From NCBI GenBank assembly GCA_036874045.1, contig CM072341.1, positions 384,501 to 448,500 on the forward strand: 64,000 nt of DNA, read 5' to 3'. This DNA is from Cymodocea nodosa (taxonomy: Eukaryota; Streptophyta; Magnoliopsida; Alismatales; Cymodoceaceae). This document shows positions 13,001-25,020 of the stretch, piece after piece (positions within the stretch are counted from its first letter, which is position 1; every line of letters begins with the position of its first letter). The translations under genes were made by a program, and so were the position numbers. Below the pieces are notes generated by a model. It made no database searches. It was given only the letters and a program-made list of their open reading frames with translations, and was not told where the DNA came from.

Positions 13001-16000
13001 AGAATTTGACAACTGCCTGGAAAATAAAACTAGCATATGATACCAATCAATACAGAAAATCAAGCAATTGGAATTGCATGTTTTAAATACTGGAAATTCC
13101 ATGAGATGCAGTGTTCCAATTCATTCAATTATACTGGCGTCTATGTTGCCACTGGAAAATCAAATTAGACATTTTATTCCAAACTATTTCAAACAGAGCA
13201 CAAACTCAAATAGCTGTGCCAAAGGAATACCATAAAAATTTATTACCTGGCGTGCAAGGCGATGAGCACCTAGTGACTTAGCTACAACTGGCCAAAGTTC
13301 ATCTGCAATGGAATCCCATATTGGATCTTTAAATGATGTTATAGGTAGCACAACAAGGTCTCCAAGACGTTCCCATCTATATACATAAAAAAAAGGTTCC
13401 AACAAATATGAACAGCATTAAACCTATGCTTTGACCTTTTCAGTGAAATCAAAAACAATTTATAGGAGAAAATGTGTGATGCAGGAAATCTGATGGCTTA
13501 TGTAGTGTTGCATCTCACAACAATGCAAGATGATATGATTGTATGTGACCCACTTGCAAGAAAACATATAATAAGTAGGTCATAGTTGTATATCCATGTA
13601 ACATATATGTGGCAACAATGTCAATACATTGCAGTAGAAAGAACTACAACTGTTTCGCTAGTAAAACAATAACCCCATGGTACTACAAAACCCAAGTGTA
13701 TTAAGCAAGAAATGATTATCCACACCACAATATAACCATAATTTATTTGGTTATCGTGAACCATGTGGTCTAACATTCTTAATACTCCAACATATAGTAC
13801 AAGATTGTAAACAAGGAAAACTTAGGCTGGAGTAAGGTTATACCACATTATATAATACCCACTCAACCACTAGTATTTATACAACAGTTTGAACTCCATA
13901 ATGATAGTGCTGCAACTTGTAAACATAAATTCCTATAGCTATTCTACGGTTAACTATAAATGGGACATAAAGGCATTACACAGAATTTATGGATTTCGGT
14001 TAAATTCCTGAGATTGGGTGGTCAAAATGTTTTGAGAGATTTTATTTTCCTATCAAAAGAAGGGTTTGACTCTTAGGCTATGATACCCCCATATCTAAGA
14101 TTGTCTGTCATAACTATACCATATGTATGCAACATTATGACACTCACAATGTTGTAAATAAAAAATAAAAATTGGGCATTACACTGAATGGAAATTAAAA
14201 TGCTTTTACACAGAGGTTTAAATGAAAAATAAATGTAGATTCAATCATTCAATACAATAAAACAAAGTATCAACTTAAGTTGATAAAACAAATTTTGATT
14301 CCAATTAAATGTAAAATAATTCAAAAAAAGAGATGAACTTGGGTGCTTTCAGAATTGCCGAAGGTGTTTATGCTAACAAATTTTCATCAATATTAGAGAT
14401 CTCCAATTAAAAATCCGAATTGTTAGAATTTATAACATAAAAACACAAAACAAAAATTCAAGCAAATCAGGTAAATCTAACATGTTCATCCATAAGTGTG
14501 TATTTAAAAGGATAATTTGAATGCTCCATTTGTGATCATCAAATTCAAAACATGTAATCATCTAATTTGCTTGAAATTCGATCTATAGCTACTTTAAAGA
14601 ATATCGATCAACTTCAACTGCTTAGATTTTTATTTTGAGATCACTGATATTGAAAATAAACTTAGAAACATTAACACCCTTTATGCTTATGATTTTGAAA
14701 GCACCCAAATCAACCTCTTCAAAAAATAAAATTTTAAATGTGTATTTATAATTTAATAACAAGTCCTTGGATAAAGCTAATTGTCTAAATACTACTATAA
14801 AAACAATAATAATCTAAGTATAATTCTATTATGTAAGGTTGACCACATGAATTCCTTTCTTCCATTTATTTCAATTTAGGATCAAATCTTCAGTTAAATT
14901 ACATAAATTTAAATCTTTTTTCATAATTTTTAACCAAATAATTTTAGATTTTTCTATGCTTCTTTTAGTTTCTTCCACACTAATTAATTTCTCACTCCTA
15001 ACTAATACATTTTTTAACCTCCTAAGGATATAACCAAACCACCTAAGAATATTCTCTTATCTTATCTTCAATTGGTGTAAATCCTATTCTATTCCTAATA
15101 AAATTATTTTTTAGCTTATCCCTTATAGTATTACTACTCATTCATTTAAATATTTCCATCTATGTAATACTAATTTTTTGCATACAGTTATGTTTTACAA
15201 CCTAACATTCTAAACCATAAAGTATAGTTAGGCAAGTAGCAATTTTATAAAATTTGTCTTTTAATTTTAAGAGTATCTTTCTATAACCTAATACTCCAAA
15301 AGCATTTCTCCACTTCGTCTACTCTACTTTAATCCTATAATTTCTTTATTACTTCTTATTATAAATCCTAAGTATTCAAAAGTCTTACTTTTATGAATCT
15401 CATATATTTATATGTACCTTGCCATCATAACTGTTAAGAGAGTTTTGGTAGGATGTTTTTATTTCCTCTCCACTTCAACTTTAGCTTCTGGAGTAGGGTG
15501 GAAAATTTCCCATGAAGAAATTGATGAGAAACAAGGTGAAAATGACCCTCATAAATGGATTTAGTATCCTCCAAAAATGAGGAGCTAATTGTTCGTAAGG
15601 CATAAAGAACCAATGTATAAAATATTTGTAAATAAACTTTCAAAACCATATACATTTCCCAGTATTCAATTATCAAAAAATGAGAATGTGATGTCAATAA
15701 CTTCAGCTAAATTTGTAAAATGAAAGCTATTGTTTGAAACAAAGTGTGTGCAAGATGGAGAATATGTAACAACAGAATGCCAAGATAATTATAGAACTAA
15801 AAATAGGAAGAGGGAAAAAGTGAAGAGTCAAAGACCTGGTTGGAAGCTGTGTTAAGAGCTTTTGTGGTATTCCTTTGCTTTCAATCAAAGAACCAACCGC
15901 ATCAATCATAAGCTTATGAGGCGACTTAGGGATCTTTTTAATATTGGATTTCCTATCAATTAGAACACCATGAAATGACAACAAACCAATTGCCTTAGCA

Positions 16001-17640
16001 AGAGAAATCTTGTTAGTCGGGAGGTCCTTTACAACAAGGTAGTCTACAAGATCAGATGCATCCATATCATCAGCTTTTTCAGCAAAATAAAGTGCTCTTT
16101 GGACAAAAAATGACTGTGTAACTGGTAAAAATATGTGATGCCCACCATTGCTTGACTCAACCTTCCTCCGAAGGTCTAACCAACCAAATCTTTTTAATAT
16201 ATCTTTTCCAAGTTTACCAAACTTTCTTTCAAGTTGAAGCATTGTGCAATTAGGTTCCATTTCCTGTGCAACTCCCTCTGCTAATTCATTGATCATTGAA
16301 TGTTTATCACGATCATGTGTCTCTCTACATCTTCTATGAGATGATTCATTCTTTTTTGTCAATACCACATTTTCCAAATGATCACCAAATGCCTTGCTTA
16401 TTTTTAGTGGAACCCCATTGTGCTCCATAAAAGACTTGTTTGCAATAATAGAAAGCAAGCAAATTTTCATTGGTGGGTCAAACCTGGTCCCAAATGCATA
16501 ACAGGAAACACCACCACCCACAAGCAGAAGATCATTATTAATAACATTGACTGAGCCTCGAATCCATAATTGTCTTCCAACAGAACCAACTGTTGCATGT
16601 TCCCAGACATGATGTATCAAATCAAACAATGAAATTTCTTGTGGTTCTTTTCTAAGTGGGCATCCTCCAACAACGCCAAGATAATTGTTATAAATAAACA
16701 CTGAATGTGAAAATCTCGGTAAAGGAGCTTCTCCAACTGTTTGTTCCATCTTACATGAAAAGTTTTGTAAATCAAAACTATAAAGATCTCCAAGAGCTCT
16801 CTCACCATCATAACCACCAAACATGAACAAATAAGAGTCTCTTCCAATTAAAGAATGAGAATGGCGAGCAGATGGACATTCTCCGCAAATACTTACCACA
16901 CGCCATTGCAAAGTTTTGGTGTTAAGAACATGCATACTGGAATAAATACATTCCTTACCAAGCCCACCGAAAACATATATATCTGATCCTACAACTGCAG
17001 CAGCATGGCGGTGCCTGCACATCAGATTATAAGCTTTAAAGAAAATGTGAAATGCGGCAGGTCAGCAACGTTTGCCAGCTTAGCGTTAAAGATATATTGA
17101 CAACAATACGTAAAGTTTTCCAGTTCATGGCCCAAGAGAACATAACTTATCGAGGTAACAATGAACCAACCAAGGTTAAGAAAGTAGATGAATGGTTAAC
17201 AGGGGAATGTGAAACAAAATAAAAGCATATAAAAAAAATGTAGAACAGCAGAACGCTTAATTTCGCACATACCTCGGGTGGAAGAAATCTCCGGTGCAAT
17301 GCAACAAGGTCCAGCTGCAGTCTCCCAGGTCCAAAACCCATACCTCGTTGAGAACCTCCGTGGGGTCAGTCCTGCCGCCGATTACGAAGCACCGATCGCC
17401 TACGACTGAGGCTGTGTGGCCCATCCTCGGGGAAGGGCGATGTGCGGATACTGGATCGATCCGCTTCAGGAGTCCGGAGTACGGATCGAGCAAGAGGGCG
17501 TCGTTCCTCCGCGCGTGCCGTCCGGGGCCTCCGAACCCACCAAAAACCAGGATTTGGGGATTCCGTTGCCGGAACACGCAGGACGACGTGTGGCCCCAGA
17601 GATTCAGCTTCTCCGCCGCTTCTCCGACGATCTTCATCAT
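10093..17640 (-). CDS. tRNA wybutosine-synthesising protein, kelch plus TYW2 domains, eight exons
   Basis: Exons: 17640-17273, 17014-15836, 13376-13247, 12927-12692, 12580-12445, 12063-11987, 10380-10274 and 10196-10093, about 778 residues. Residues 1-320 hold kelch repeats (VFGGFGG, FVIGGR, YVFGGL, FMFGGY, GVVGGC, LLVGGG). From about 400 onward comes a TYW2/Trm12-type aminocarboxypropyl transferase: WERLGD and SFKDP (about 517-535), the SAM-binding DLFAGIG (623-629), VYACEWNP, ILEGDNR, GGILHVHGN and a C-terminal VKWYGPHIRH. Order and wording match the plant TYW2/3/4 protein At4g04670 (memory). TYW2 transfers the 3-amino-3-carboxypropyl group of S-adenosylmethionine to the wybutosine precursor at G37 of tRNA-Phe. 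The Arabidopsis protein begins with a TYW3 methyltransferase domain; here the first Met (MMKIVGEAAEKLNLWGH) falls just before the kelch part and no TYW3 sequence was found upstream. Introns 2 and 6 carry a LINE piece and a SINE. Confidence 0.88.
11097..11258. repeat. Five tandem units of 32 bp in intron 6 of the TYW2 gene
   Basis: Units start at about 11097, 11129, 11161, 11193 and 11226, each beginning GACTTCAGCCTTAAC or a variant, followed by CATCTGAACCTCTCAAA. Identity falls from left to right. This is a minisatellite-like array of unknown origin. Confidence 0.75.
11712..11858 (+). mobile_element. Au-type SINE fragment
   Basis: The order of short blocks matches plant Au SINEs as I remember them: GGTTGCTGCATCGTGATCTGG (box A side), AAATCACATGTTCAAATATC in place of the usual GGTCACGGGTTCGAATC (box B), GGAAATAGCCTCTT, AGGGAAGAAAGTCTGTGCAC, then TCTCACACTGATGAGAGCCTCATGTACT. 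The tRNA-derived box B is decayed (GTTCAAAT for GTTCGAAT), so the copy is old. It sits in intron 6 of the TYW2 gene, antisense to it. Confidence 0.7.
14805..15420 (-). mobile_element. RTE-type LINE, 3' end and C-terminal coding fragment
   Basis: This closely parallels 52681-53290 on the same strand: TTCAGTTAAATTACATAAATTT, TTTCTTCCACACTAATTAAT, CTAAGGATATAACCAAACCA and ATAAAGTATAGTTAGGCAAG all have near-identical counterparts there in the same order. Minus-strand translation gives remnants of the C-terminal tail after the reverse transcriptase of plant RTE elements. Many stops; long dead. It lies in intron 2 of the TYW2 gene (2.46 kb, its longest intron), in the sense orientation. Confidence 0.75.
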
Positions 17641-19059
17641 CTCCTTCTCCCACGGTGAGGTGGGAGGTGGAAGTGAACAACACACCAATACCAGAATTGA
17701 AGGTGCCCGGTGTTTCGCTCCGAAGGAGAAGAGTGAAGGTGAGAGGGCCGAGACTGAGTGGACCAAAATATGAAATAATGGGCCCAACGGGCCGATCCGT
17801 TCAAGTTTCTTTAAATTTTAAAGGAAGCGAAGCAAAGCAATTCTGTATTTCCAATATAGAAAAAGAAAAATATGAATTATATTTTAATAATAGATAAATT
17901 CTGCACGGTATGAATTACACTTTGAGATCAATGATTAATACTTATTTATCTTAAGTAAACTTTTTATTATATTTATAGGCATTTAATAATAATATATATA
18001 AAACAACAATTCTTACTAGGTTCCCGTATGATTCTTTTATCAAATGTATTTCTATTTATAGTCAAAATTTTAATTAAATTACATAAATTTAAATTTAAAG
18101 GTGTTTTTCAGAAAAGTTAGAAATCAAAAAAGTAAAAAATTAAAATTTGAAAGTATTTATGCAAGGAAAATTATATAGTTCTTGAATTTCTTTTCTTAAA
18201 TTACTTATAATACATATTTTAAATAATAAAATAAAATGAATTATTTAGTTCTATATAATTTTATACTTGCTCCTATAATTTCTTATTTTTAATCACATAA
18301 TTTTCATTTTCTACTTTTTCTTGCACTAATATTCTTTACTTTCATTTATGTGATAAAAAATACCATAGAAACAACAATTACCATGACATTGTCTTTATTA
18401 TTTTATTTTGTAGAAAAATAATAGATAAGACCATGCAAATAAATAATATTATATATTAAATAATAAAACAATTTAATTTAACATTATACATTTTAATAAT
18501 CAGAAAATATATATTTTAATTATTCACTGCACCAAAGAAGCTAGAGATGAGCATGGTCCCAAAAGCTTGATTGTCCTCCTCACATGGTCATGAAAGTCGA
18601 TCGTTATCCTCCTTGCACGGTTGTAAAAGCCAATCGTGAAACACCACTACCCATGATCAAGATCAACTCAGTGGAGTGAAGAGAAGAAGATCAAGAGGAA
18701 GCCTGAGATAGGAATAGGAAAGCAAGTAGAAGGAGGAGAGAGAAGGGTAGAATCGTTTTGGACGTAGAGACAGGTCACACACGATCATCGACATAGAGAT
18801 GAGCATCATCATACCAAGGACTTTCAGACCAAGGTGACCTTCCTCGCACAGTCACCCTAAGTGAGTAGATGACAAACGACAATCAACTTGGGAGGAGAGG
18901 ACTTTTACACCGATTGAAGGCTAAAAGTTGGAAATACATTTGCTTTTATATCTTGAAAAGTTTGGAAAAAATTCTTAACTTTCTAAGATGATAGAATTTT
19001 GAGAATTTTTTCTTAACTTTTCAATTCTCAATATTCCAAAGCACTCATTTGCGCTACTT
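17641..19059. other. Divergent intergenic region, first part
   Basis: The first 150 bases are GC-rich and probably carry the 5' untranslated region and promoter of the TYW2-type gene. Then AT-rich DNA, including at 18090-18200 a stretch resembling the left end of the 0.7 kb repeat at 19.06 kb (AGTTAGAAATCAAAAAAGTA, TTATATAGTTCTTGAATTTC). Positions 18540-18940 form a moderately GC-rich island with no convincing coding frame; it has the texture of decayed transposon interior but could not be assigned. Confidence 0.4.
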
Positions 19060-19745
19060 AGAAAGTTTAAGAAATAAAAAATTAGGAATCAAAAAGTTGA
19101 AAAATAAAATTTAAAAGTATTTATGTCATTGACATAAAGTTAGAAAAATTATATAGTTCTTGAAATTTTAATATTATATATTGAATAATAAAAATAATAT
19201 TTGTGATTTTAATATTATAAAATAAAACTAAATAATATTAACAATAATAAAATAATTAATATTTTATTATTAAATAAAATAAAAAAATTAAGATAAATTA
19301 ATTAAATAAAACAATATTAACAATATATACTTTAATTATATTAACAATAATAAAATAATATATTATATTAATATACTTTAATTATATTAAAGTATATACG
19401 AAGTAATTTTAATTAAAATAATAATATATTATACAAAGTAATAATTAAAATAATATAATATTTTAAATAAAAATAAAATAAAATATTATATTAATATGTT
19501 GTACTTTAATTATATTAATAATATATACTTTAATTATAATTAATTTTAAAATAATAAAATAATTAATTAAACAAAGATAATTCTTATATTATTTTTCTAA
19601 CTTTCGGATTGAGAGAAAACTTAAAAGTTTAGAATTTATGATCTTTTATACGTAAGAAAGTTGAGAATTTGTACGACACAAATTCTAGAATGTTGCAAAA
19701 ACTTTCTCAACTTTTAATTACTAACTTTTTAGATTTCACAGATCT
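19060..19745 (+). repeat. AT-rich 0.7 kb dispersed repeat, copy 1
   Basis: It matches the reverse complement of about 47740-48475 along its whole length, in collinear order: AAAGTTGAAAAATAAAATTTAAAAGTATTTAT, then TATATAGTTCTTGAAATTTTAATATT, AATATATACTTTAATTATATTAACAATAATAAAATA, the palindrome ACTTTAATTATATTAAAGT, ATTATACAAAGTAATAATTAAAATAAT, and ATCTTTTATACGTAAGAAAGTTGAGAA. The outer 100 bases at each end form an imperfect inverted repeat built on AACTTTCT and AGAAAGTT, which suggests a non-autonomous DNA element. No coding capacity. Superfamily not determined. Confidence 0.72.
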
Positions 19746-20751
19746 CTTCCTTCCCCCCACATAAGTTATTTATTGAGAATATTGAATTGATTTTTTCTCT
19801 ATCTTATCTTATCTTTAACTGATACAACTCGTACATACAAATCATTTTTTACCTCATCCGTTGTAATAATACCACTCATCCATCCAACACATACATGTGT
19901 CTCGATAATGTTACTTTTTTTCATATAAACTTATTTTATAGCCCGTTGTTCTACGTGTCTGTGTGCATTCGAAGAGGCTGGTACGTGTAGGACACCGCCG
20001 ACGGCCGGATTCAATAATTGCAGCGTTGTTGACGACGACGACGACGACTTCTGCCGTCGCCGACGACATCCGTGGCCGATGTCAACCCCCGACGCCATCG
20101 TCGCCAACGACGCCAGGAATTTATATTCACATTAACGTTTGAATCAACTTCTGGTGCGTCAAACAATTATTATCATTAGGCTACAAAAAATGTACGTCGA
20201 GGTTTGAATCATGCGTTTGCCTTGCACGGATTGAACACTTGTTTGACGCGCCGTAAGAATTATGGGTTGTAGTTGACTTTGTCGATGTTATATTTCATGA
20301 TCTTGGTTGCATTCAACGAGAAAACCCAGCCCACACCTTATCTCCTGAAGCATTTAATCATTTTTCTGTTGTTTATACGTGATGAAAACTAAGACAAGTA
20401 ATTCTCAACCCCTCTTAGAATCTAACGTGTCCCGTTCAGGATCTTCTTATAATCTTATCCATTGACTTCTTAATCTTGAAGAGCTTGTATTATCTGATAT
20501 TGCTATTTGTGTACTGCCAATCTCAAGAATTTCAAAGCGCTCATTGTTCTCACGTAATCTATCATGGGAGAAAGCAACCTGACTCATGTAACTCTTCCAC
20601 ACCATATTTTTAATTATTATTAAGTAATAAAGAGTATATTTTCAAATACATAAATAAGCTAAACAAATTACACAGGTCATTTTAAAAACGTATGAAAATG
20701 CCATTAGATAATTTCATAATTACAAAAAATAGAACTGAATTTTACCAAATA

Positions 20752-20780
20752 GTGGTGTGTGTGTGTGTGTGTGTGTGTGT
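20752..20780. repeat. (TG)n microsatellite
   Basis: An uninterrupted TG run followed by CTATATATGTACATG; potentially length-variable. Confidence 0.9.
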
Positions 20781-21796
20781 CTATATATGTACATGTATTC
20801 ATGTATCTATAATACTATTACTGACATTTAAGTTTCTTTGACATTTCCATATTTTGCATTAGACCGTTATACCCTTATTGTATTGTTGAATTCCTCACGG
20901 ATGCCCCTAGTTTCCTCCATTTTCGACATATCTGACCTCAAGAACGAATTAGGAAATTATTCAATTTACATATGTAATTTGAGGGTGTAAAAATCAAGAT
21001 GTATAAATTGTGACAAAGGCGTGCATAAATGTAATCTTCAGTGTTAATAAACTTTATATTAATTTATCTAACTCATAATATTCGTCTCAGAGAGAATTGG
21101 AAAGATGATAGAAATAACCGAATTCTAATTAAGAAACGAGGTATTTCTGGTAATAATAGATCAAAATTCAAAAATCTATTTATTTATCATAAAAAAAAGA
21201 ATTTATTCTGCTTTTTGGATTCTGATTAGAATCTAATTAAACTCCTAAGAGACCATGACTTGAAAAAGCTCTAGATATTGTTAGTCATTAATGATAGATA
21301 TGGAATCCAACTCTTTGATCCAAGATTCTACTTGCAGTCTTGCAATCCATCAAACTCCAGATTGTAAAGGAATCTCCATGAGTCGCAAATTAAAACAATT
21401 ATAATTAATTGATCCTTCTTCTTTTTTTAATACTAAAGTAAGAAATTTAACTATAAGCATATGTCTGAGAACTTAAACTTACATCATAATATGATGGTCT
21501 ACCTTTATAGTTTTAACTGTAACTAGTTTACTTCAAATGATCATAACGTTTGAGATCAGAATTTCTGGGAATCAGAGTTTCGACACTGTCGATTGTAAAA
21601 GATGATTATGTAATTTAATATAATACTTCTGGTCTTAAATTTGAAATTTATGAAAATTAAAATTTAAAATACGTGAGGAAATTTTAATTTTACGATGATA
21701 TAAAAATCAATAAATACTGGAAACGGGAATCCCGCGCACGATCCGCAATAAACGTGTTTACAAGAATCACCTCGAGGATCGGTAACAGTTGAGATG

Positions 21797-21807
21797 GTGG
21801 GACCCAC
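21797..21807. promoter_or_regulatory. Palindromic TCP-type site upstream of AMT1
   Basis: GTGGGACCCAC is a perfect palindrome around a central A. It contains the GTGGGNCC/GGNCCCAC core known for TCP transcription factors and lies about 310 bases upstream of the AMT1 start codon, in a locally GC-rich island. Function is inferred from the motif alone. Confidence 0.4.
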
Positions 21808-21999
21808 GAGGTCCCCGCCCTCCCACCAATGTGGAAGTGAAGCCGTGAAGGGTACAAAAGAAAACACATGATTTTTTGTAAAAAAAAAATTACTCAGTTC
21901 AAAACGAATATCTAAATTTTAAAAAATTAGAAAAAAAAATGTGAAAAGACTTGGTCAAAGATTCAAATTCCCAACGCCGAAATACTAGTCGCTCTCGGC

Positions 22000-22006
22000 T
22001 ATAAAT
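22000..22006 (+). promoter_or_regulatory. Probable TATA box of AMT1
   Basis: CTATAAATG lies about 115 bases before the AMT1 ATG, which would put transcription start near 22030 and leave a leader of roughly 85-90 bases. A W-box-like GGTCAAAG sits about 45 bases further upstream. Confidence 0.6.
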
Positions 22007-22117
22007 GAATCAATCGCCAGCGTCTCCGAACCCAAGATAGCCGAGTGGAAAGCCTGCGCTTCGTCTCCACCAGCAATTCTTGGGTTCCTCACGGCGGCGG
22101 GGACTCAAACGGCAGCC

Positions 22118-23671
22118 ATGGCCGGCACATGCCCATCCATGCTGACGGCCACCGATGGAGGGGCGGGCACGGCGAACCTGTCCATGGCAGCAGCCAACTA
22201 CCTCTGCGAACGCTTCAGCAACATCACCGCCCAGTTCGGAGTGGTGAACGATAGGTTCGTCGACGCCGGCTTCGCCATCGACTCGACGTTCCTCTTGTTC
22301 TCCGCGTATCTTGTCTTCGCCATGCAGCTCGGCTTCGCTATGCTCTGCGCTGGGTCCGTCAGGGCGAAGAACACCATGAACATCATGCTCACGAACGTCC
22401 TCGACGCCGCGACGGGTGGCATCTTCTACTACCTCTTCGGTTTCGCCTTTGCCTTCGGCGGGCCGTCGAACGGGTTCATCGGGAAGCATTTTTTCGGCCT
22501 AAAGGAAGTTCCGAACGTCGACTTTGATTACTCCAATTTCCTGTACCAGTGGGCGTTCGCGATTGCCGCCGCCGGGATCACATCTGGGTCGATTGCGGAG
22601 CGGACCCAATTCGTCTCCTACCTGATATACTCGTCCTTCCTTACCGGATTCGTGTACCCCGTGGTTTCGCACTGGTTTTGGTCTAACGATGGCTGGGCGA
22701 GCCCGTTCAACAGCGGAAACCTCTTGTTCGGATCCGGCGCCATAGATTTTGCAGGATCTGGAGTGGTTCACATGGTGGGAGGACTTGCTGGTTTCTGGGG
22801 TGCTATGATCGAAGGGCCAAGGATCGGAAGATTCGACGCCCGTGGCAGGTCGGTTGCCCTCCGTGGCCACAGCGCTACCCTTGTCGTCCTTGGTACCTTC
22901 CTCCTCTGGTTCGGATGGTACGGATTCAACCCCGGATCTTTCCTAAAAATCTTTGTAACCTATGGACCAAGTGGGAGCATCAATGGTCAGTGGTCCGCCG
23001 TTGGCCGGACCGCCGTCACCACCACCCTCTCCGGCTCTGCTGCTGCCCTCACGACCCTATTCGGCAAACGCCTCCTCTCCGGTCACTGGAACGTCACCGA
23101 CGTCTGCAACGGATTGCTCGGTGGATTCGCGGCCATCACCGCCGGCTGTTCCGTCGTCGACCCATGGGCTGCAATCATCTGCGGTGTCGTAGCCGCCGCC
23201 GTTCTCATCGGGTGCAACAAGTTGGCCGAGATCGTCAAGTACGACGACCCTCTCGAGGCGGCGCAGCTCCACGCCGGTTGTGGCATGTGGGGATTAATCT
23301 TCACTGGTCTGTTCGCCAAAGAAAAGTACGTGAGCCAGGTTTACGAATCCGGAAGGCCCTACGGGTTATTCATGGGCGGTGGAGGCAAGTTGTTGGGAGC
23401 TCAGATCATTCAGATTCTGGTGATCGCCGGCTGGGTAAGCGCACTGATGGGTCCTCTGTTCTACATCCTACGTTCCTACGGCTTGCTCCGGATCTCCGCC
23501 GAGGACGAGTTGGCCGGAATGGACCTGACCAGACACGGTGGGAACGCATACGTCTACCACGACGAAGACTCGCAACAAGGAGGAGCGACCGACAGGAATG
23601 GTTCACCGGAGGGCTTCATGCTCAAGTCTGCTCAGGTGAAGTCGGCGGCCACGCCGACCGACGGCGTCTAG
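22118..23671 (+). CDS. AMT1: AMT1-type high-affinity ammonium transporter, single exon
   Basis: An intact 517-residue frame, the usual AMT1 length, without introns as is typical of plant AMT1 genes. About eleven hydrophobic segments are visible. The two pore histidines of the Amt family are present: [12 protein letters not shown] (His218) and [12 protein letters not shown] (His385). AMT1 hallmarks include [45 protein letters not shown] and the cytosolic tail motif [13 protein letters not shown]; Thr471 corresponds to the tail threonine whose phosphorylation shuts the trimer in Arabidopsis AMT1;1 (T460). The protein imports ammonium at the plasma membrane. Third positions are very rich in G and C, unlike all neighbours. 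The start is chosen because it gives the family's N-terminal extracellular leader with its cysteines. Which AMT1 paralogue this is cannot be settled here. Confidence 0.97.
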   Translation: MAGTCPSMLTATDGGAGTANLSMAAANYLCERFSNITAQFGVVNDRFVDAGFAIDSTFLLFSAYLVFAMQLGFAMLCAGSVRAKNTMNIMLTNVLDAATGGIFYYLFGFAFAFGGPSNGFIGKHFFGLKEVPNVDFDYSNFLYQWAFAIAAAGITSGSIAERTQFVSYLIYSSFLTGFVYPVVSHWFWSNDGWASPFNSGNLLFGSGAIDFAGSGVVHMVGGLAGFWGAMIEGPRIGRFDARGRSVALRGHSATLVVLGTFLLWFGWYGFNPGSFLKIFVTYGPSGSINGQWSAVGRTAVTTTLSGSAAALTTLFGKRLLSGHWNVTDVCNGLLGGFAAITAGCSVVDPWAAIICGVVAAAVLIGCNKLAEIVKYDDPLEAAQLHAGCGMWGLIFTGLFAKEKYVSQVYESGRPYGLFMGGGGKLLGAQIIQILVIAGWVSALMGPLFYILRSYGLLRISAEDELAGMDLTRHGGNAYVYHDEDSQQGGATDRNGSPEGFMLKSAQVKSAATPTDGV

Positions 23672-23681
23672 ATGTCACGTC

Positions 23682-23722
23682 GTCGTCGTCGTCGTCGACG
23701 TCGACGTCGACGTCGCCGTCCG
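23682..23722. repeat. CGT/CGA triplet run just after the AMT1 stop codon
   Basis: GTCGTCGTCGTCGTCGTCGACGTCGACGTCGACGTCGCCGTCCGT lies in the 3' untranslated region. The GTCGAC repeats are self-complementary, so the messenger could form a short stable hairpin there. It could also be simple triplet slippage. Confidence 0.7.
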
Positions 23723-25020
23723 TTGATCACCGGTCGAAGAAAGCCAACCATTTCTCTTTCATCTTTGATCGTTCATTAATATTTTTCCTCTCGTGTTCCA
23801 CCAGTGACGTGTGCGCACATGTTTGGCACGGCATGTAATTTCGTGTGGTGACGAGCGTACGTGGTCCGCCCCTCCCCATGGGCCACCGTTCTCGCCGGTG
23901 TGGGATTAATGCATCCACTTATTATTATTATTATCATGTAAATTATTTTTCTCTTCTTCAACTTTGTCAATCTATTATCTTCATAAGACAACAAATCTAA
24001 ATTTTTATATTTATTTTCTATAAAATTCTAAACTTCAATATTGTCCAAAGTTAGTGAACGTCATTGATAATCTCAATATATATATTAGAATTTAAACTTT
24101 ATCTTTTTAAAAACAATAAGGTTCGAAATTTCCTGAAATATGCTTTACCAGCAAAAGTAATATTCTCTATTGCTAAGGTTTTTTTCATAATCTTCTCTTT
24201 AATTGTGATGTTATAGTTAAAGTTGTCTATTTAATTTATCTCTTCTCTTTAAAAAACAATCTGTCACGTCACGACAATAGTTTTTTTTTTTTTCTTTCTT
24301 TCTTTCAAAGTCGTTGACTACCAACGTAATATTTAAAATCACTCCGAAAGGAATCTTTGGAAAAAAGTGCGGAATCGCGTGTCGATCGCATGGAATTCTG
24401 TGCGTACCCGGAAGTTTCCTCAGGAACAAAAATAAAATACAACCTTTTCTTTTTCTTACAGACTGGAGTGACACGGAATTTTGGCTTCTTTTGGTAAAAC
24501 CTTAGTAAATATCAAAGGAAGAATATAATTACAATTTTGCATAGGAGTCTAACGAAAGATTTAACCTAATTGTCAAACTTTAAGTGGAGGGGGCCCTGTT
24601 ACACGAGGAAAAATGGTGGAAAGAAAATAATGAAAAAATATTATCTGTTTATGTTTGACAAAAAGTGATGAAAAATGTATATTACTTTTCAACATTATTT
24701 TTTAGAAAAAATTTTATAAAAGAAAGCAAGAGTTACCTTCTTTTTTGAACTAAAGAGTCTAAAAGTAACGAAAAATAAGAAAAAAATGGAAGAAGAGAAA
24801 ATAAAGAAGAAAATGTAATTTGATAAATTTGTATGTTAAAAAAAGATGAAATAATAATAATAATAAATGAATAATTATAATAATAATAAATTTTTACAAT
24901 ATGTTAAATTTATATTAACCTTGTAATGTATAATGTATTCTTACAAAAAAATGTAAACATTTTTAATTATTCATTCATGTTTTATTGAATTCTGTCATTT
25001 TTTCACTTTCTGTCACTTCT

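Larger units (their letters stand above)
19746..22117. other. Intergenic region upstream of AMT1
   Basis: AT-rich DNA with a GC island at 19975-20125 containing a GAC/GTC triplet run, a TG dinucleotide run at 20752-20780, and the AMT1 promoter at the right end. A small basic open frame at 21041-21229 has no recognised relative. Nothing else identified. Confidence 0.45.

Noticed and set aside
18540-18940. GC-richer island suspected to be a virus-like retroelement piece
   Set aside because: No polyprotein motif, primer-binding site or terminal repeats seen on either strand; left as unassigned sequence.
21041-21229. Small basic frame suspected to be plastid DNA inserted in the nucleus
   Set aside because: The Lys/Arg/Asn-rich peptide has a plastid-genome flavour, but I could not match it to any plastid gene I know, and the flanks give no support.
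22915-23838. A 307-codon plus-strand frame overlapping AMT1
   Set aside because: It is the shadow of the GC-rich AMT1 gene in another frame, rich in Arg and His with no family signature; AMT1 itself is unmistakable.
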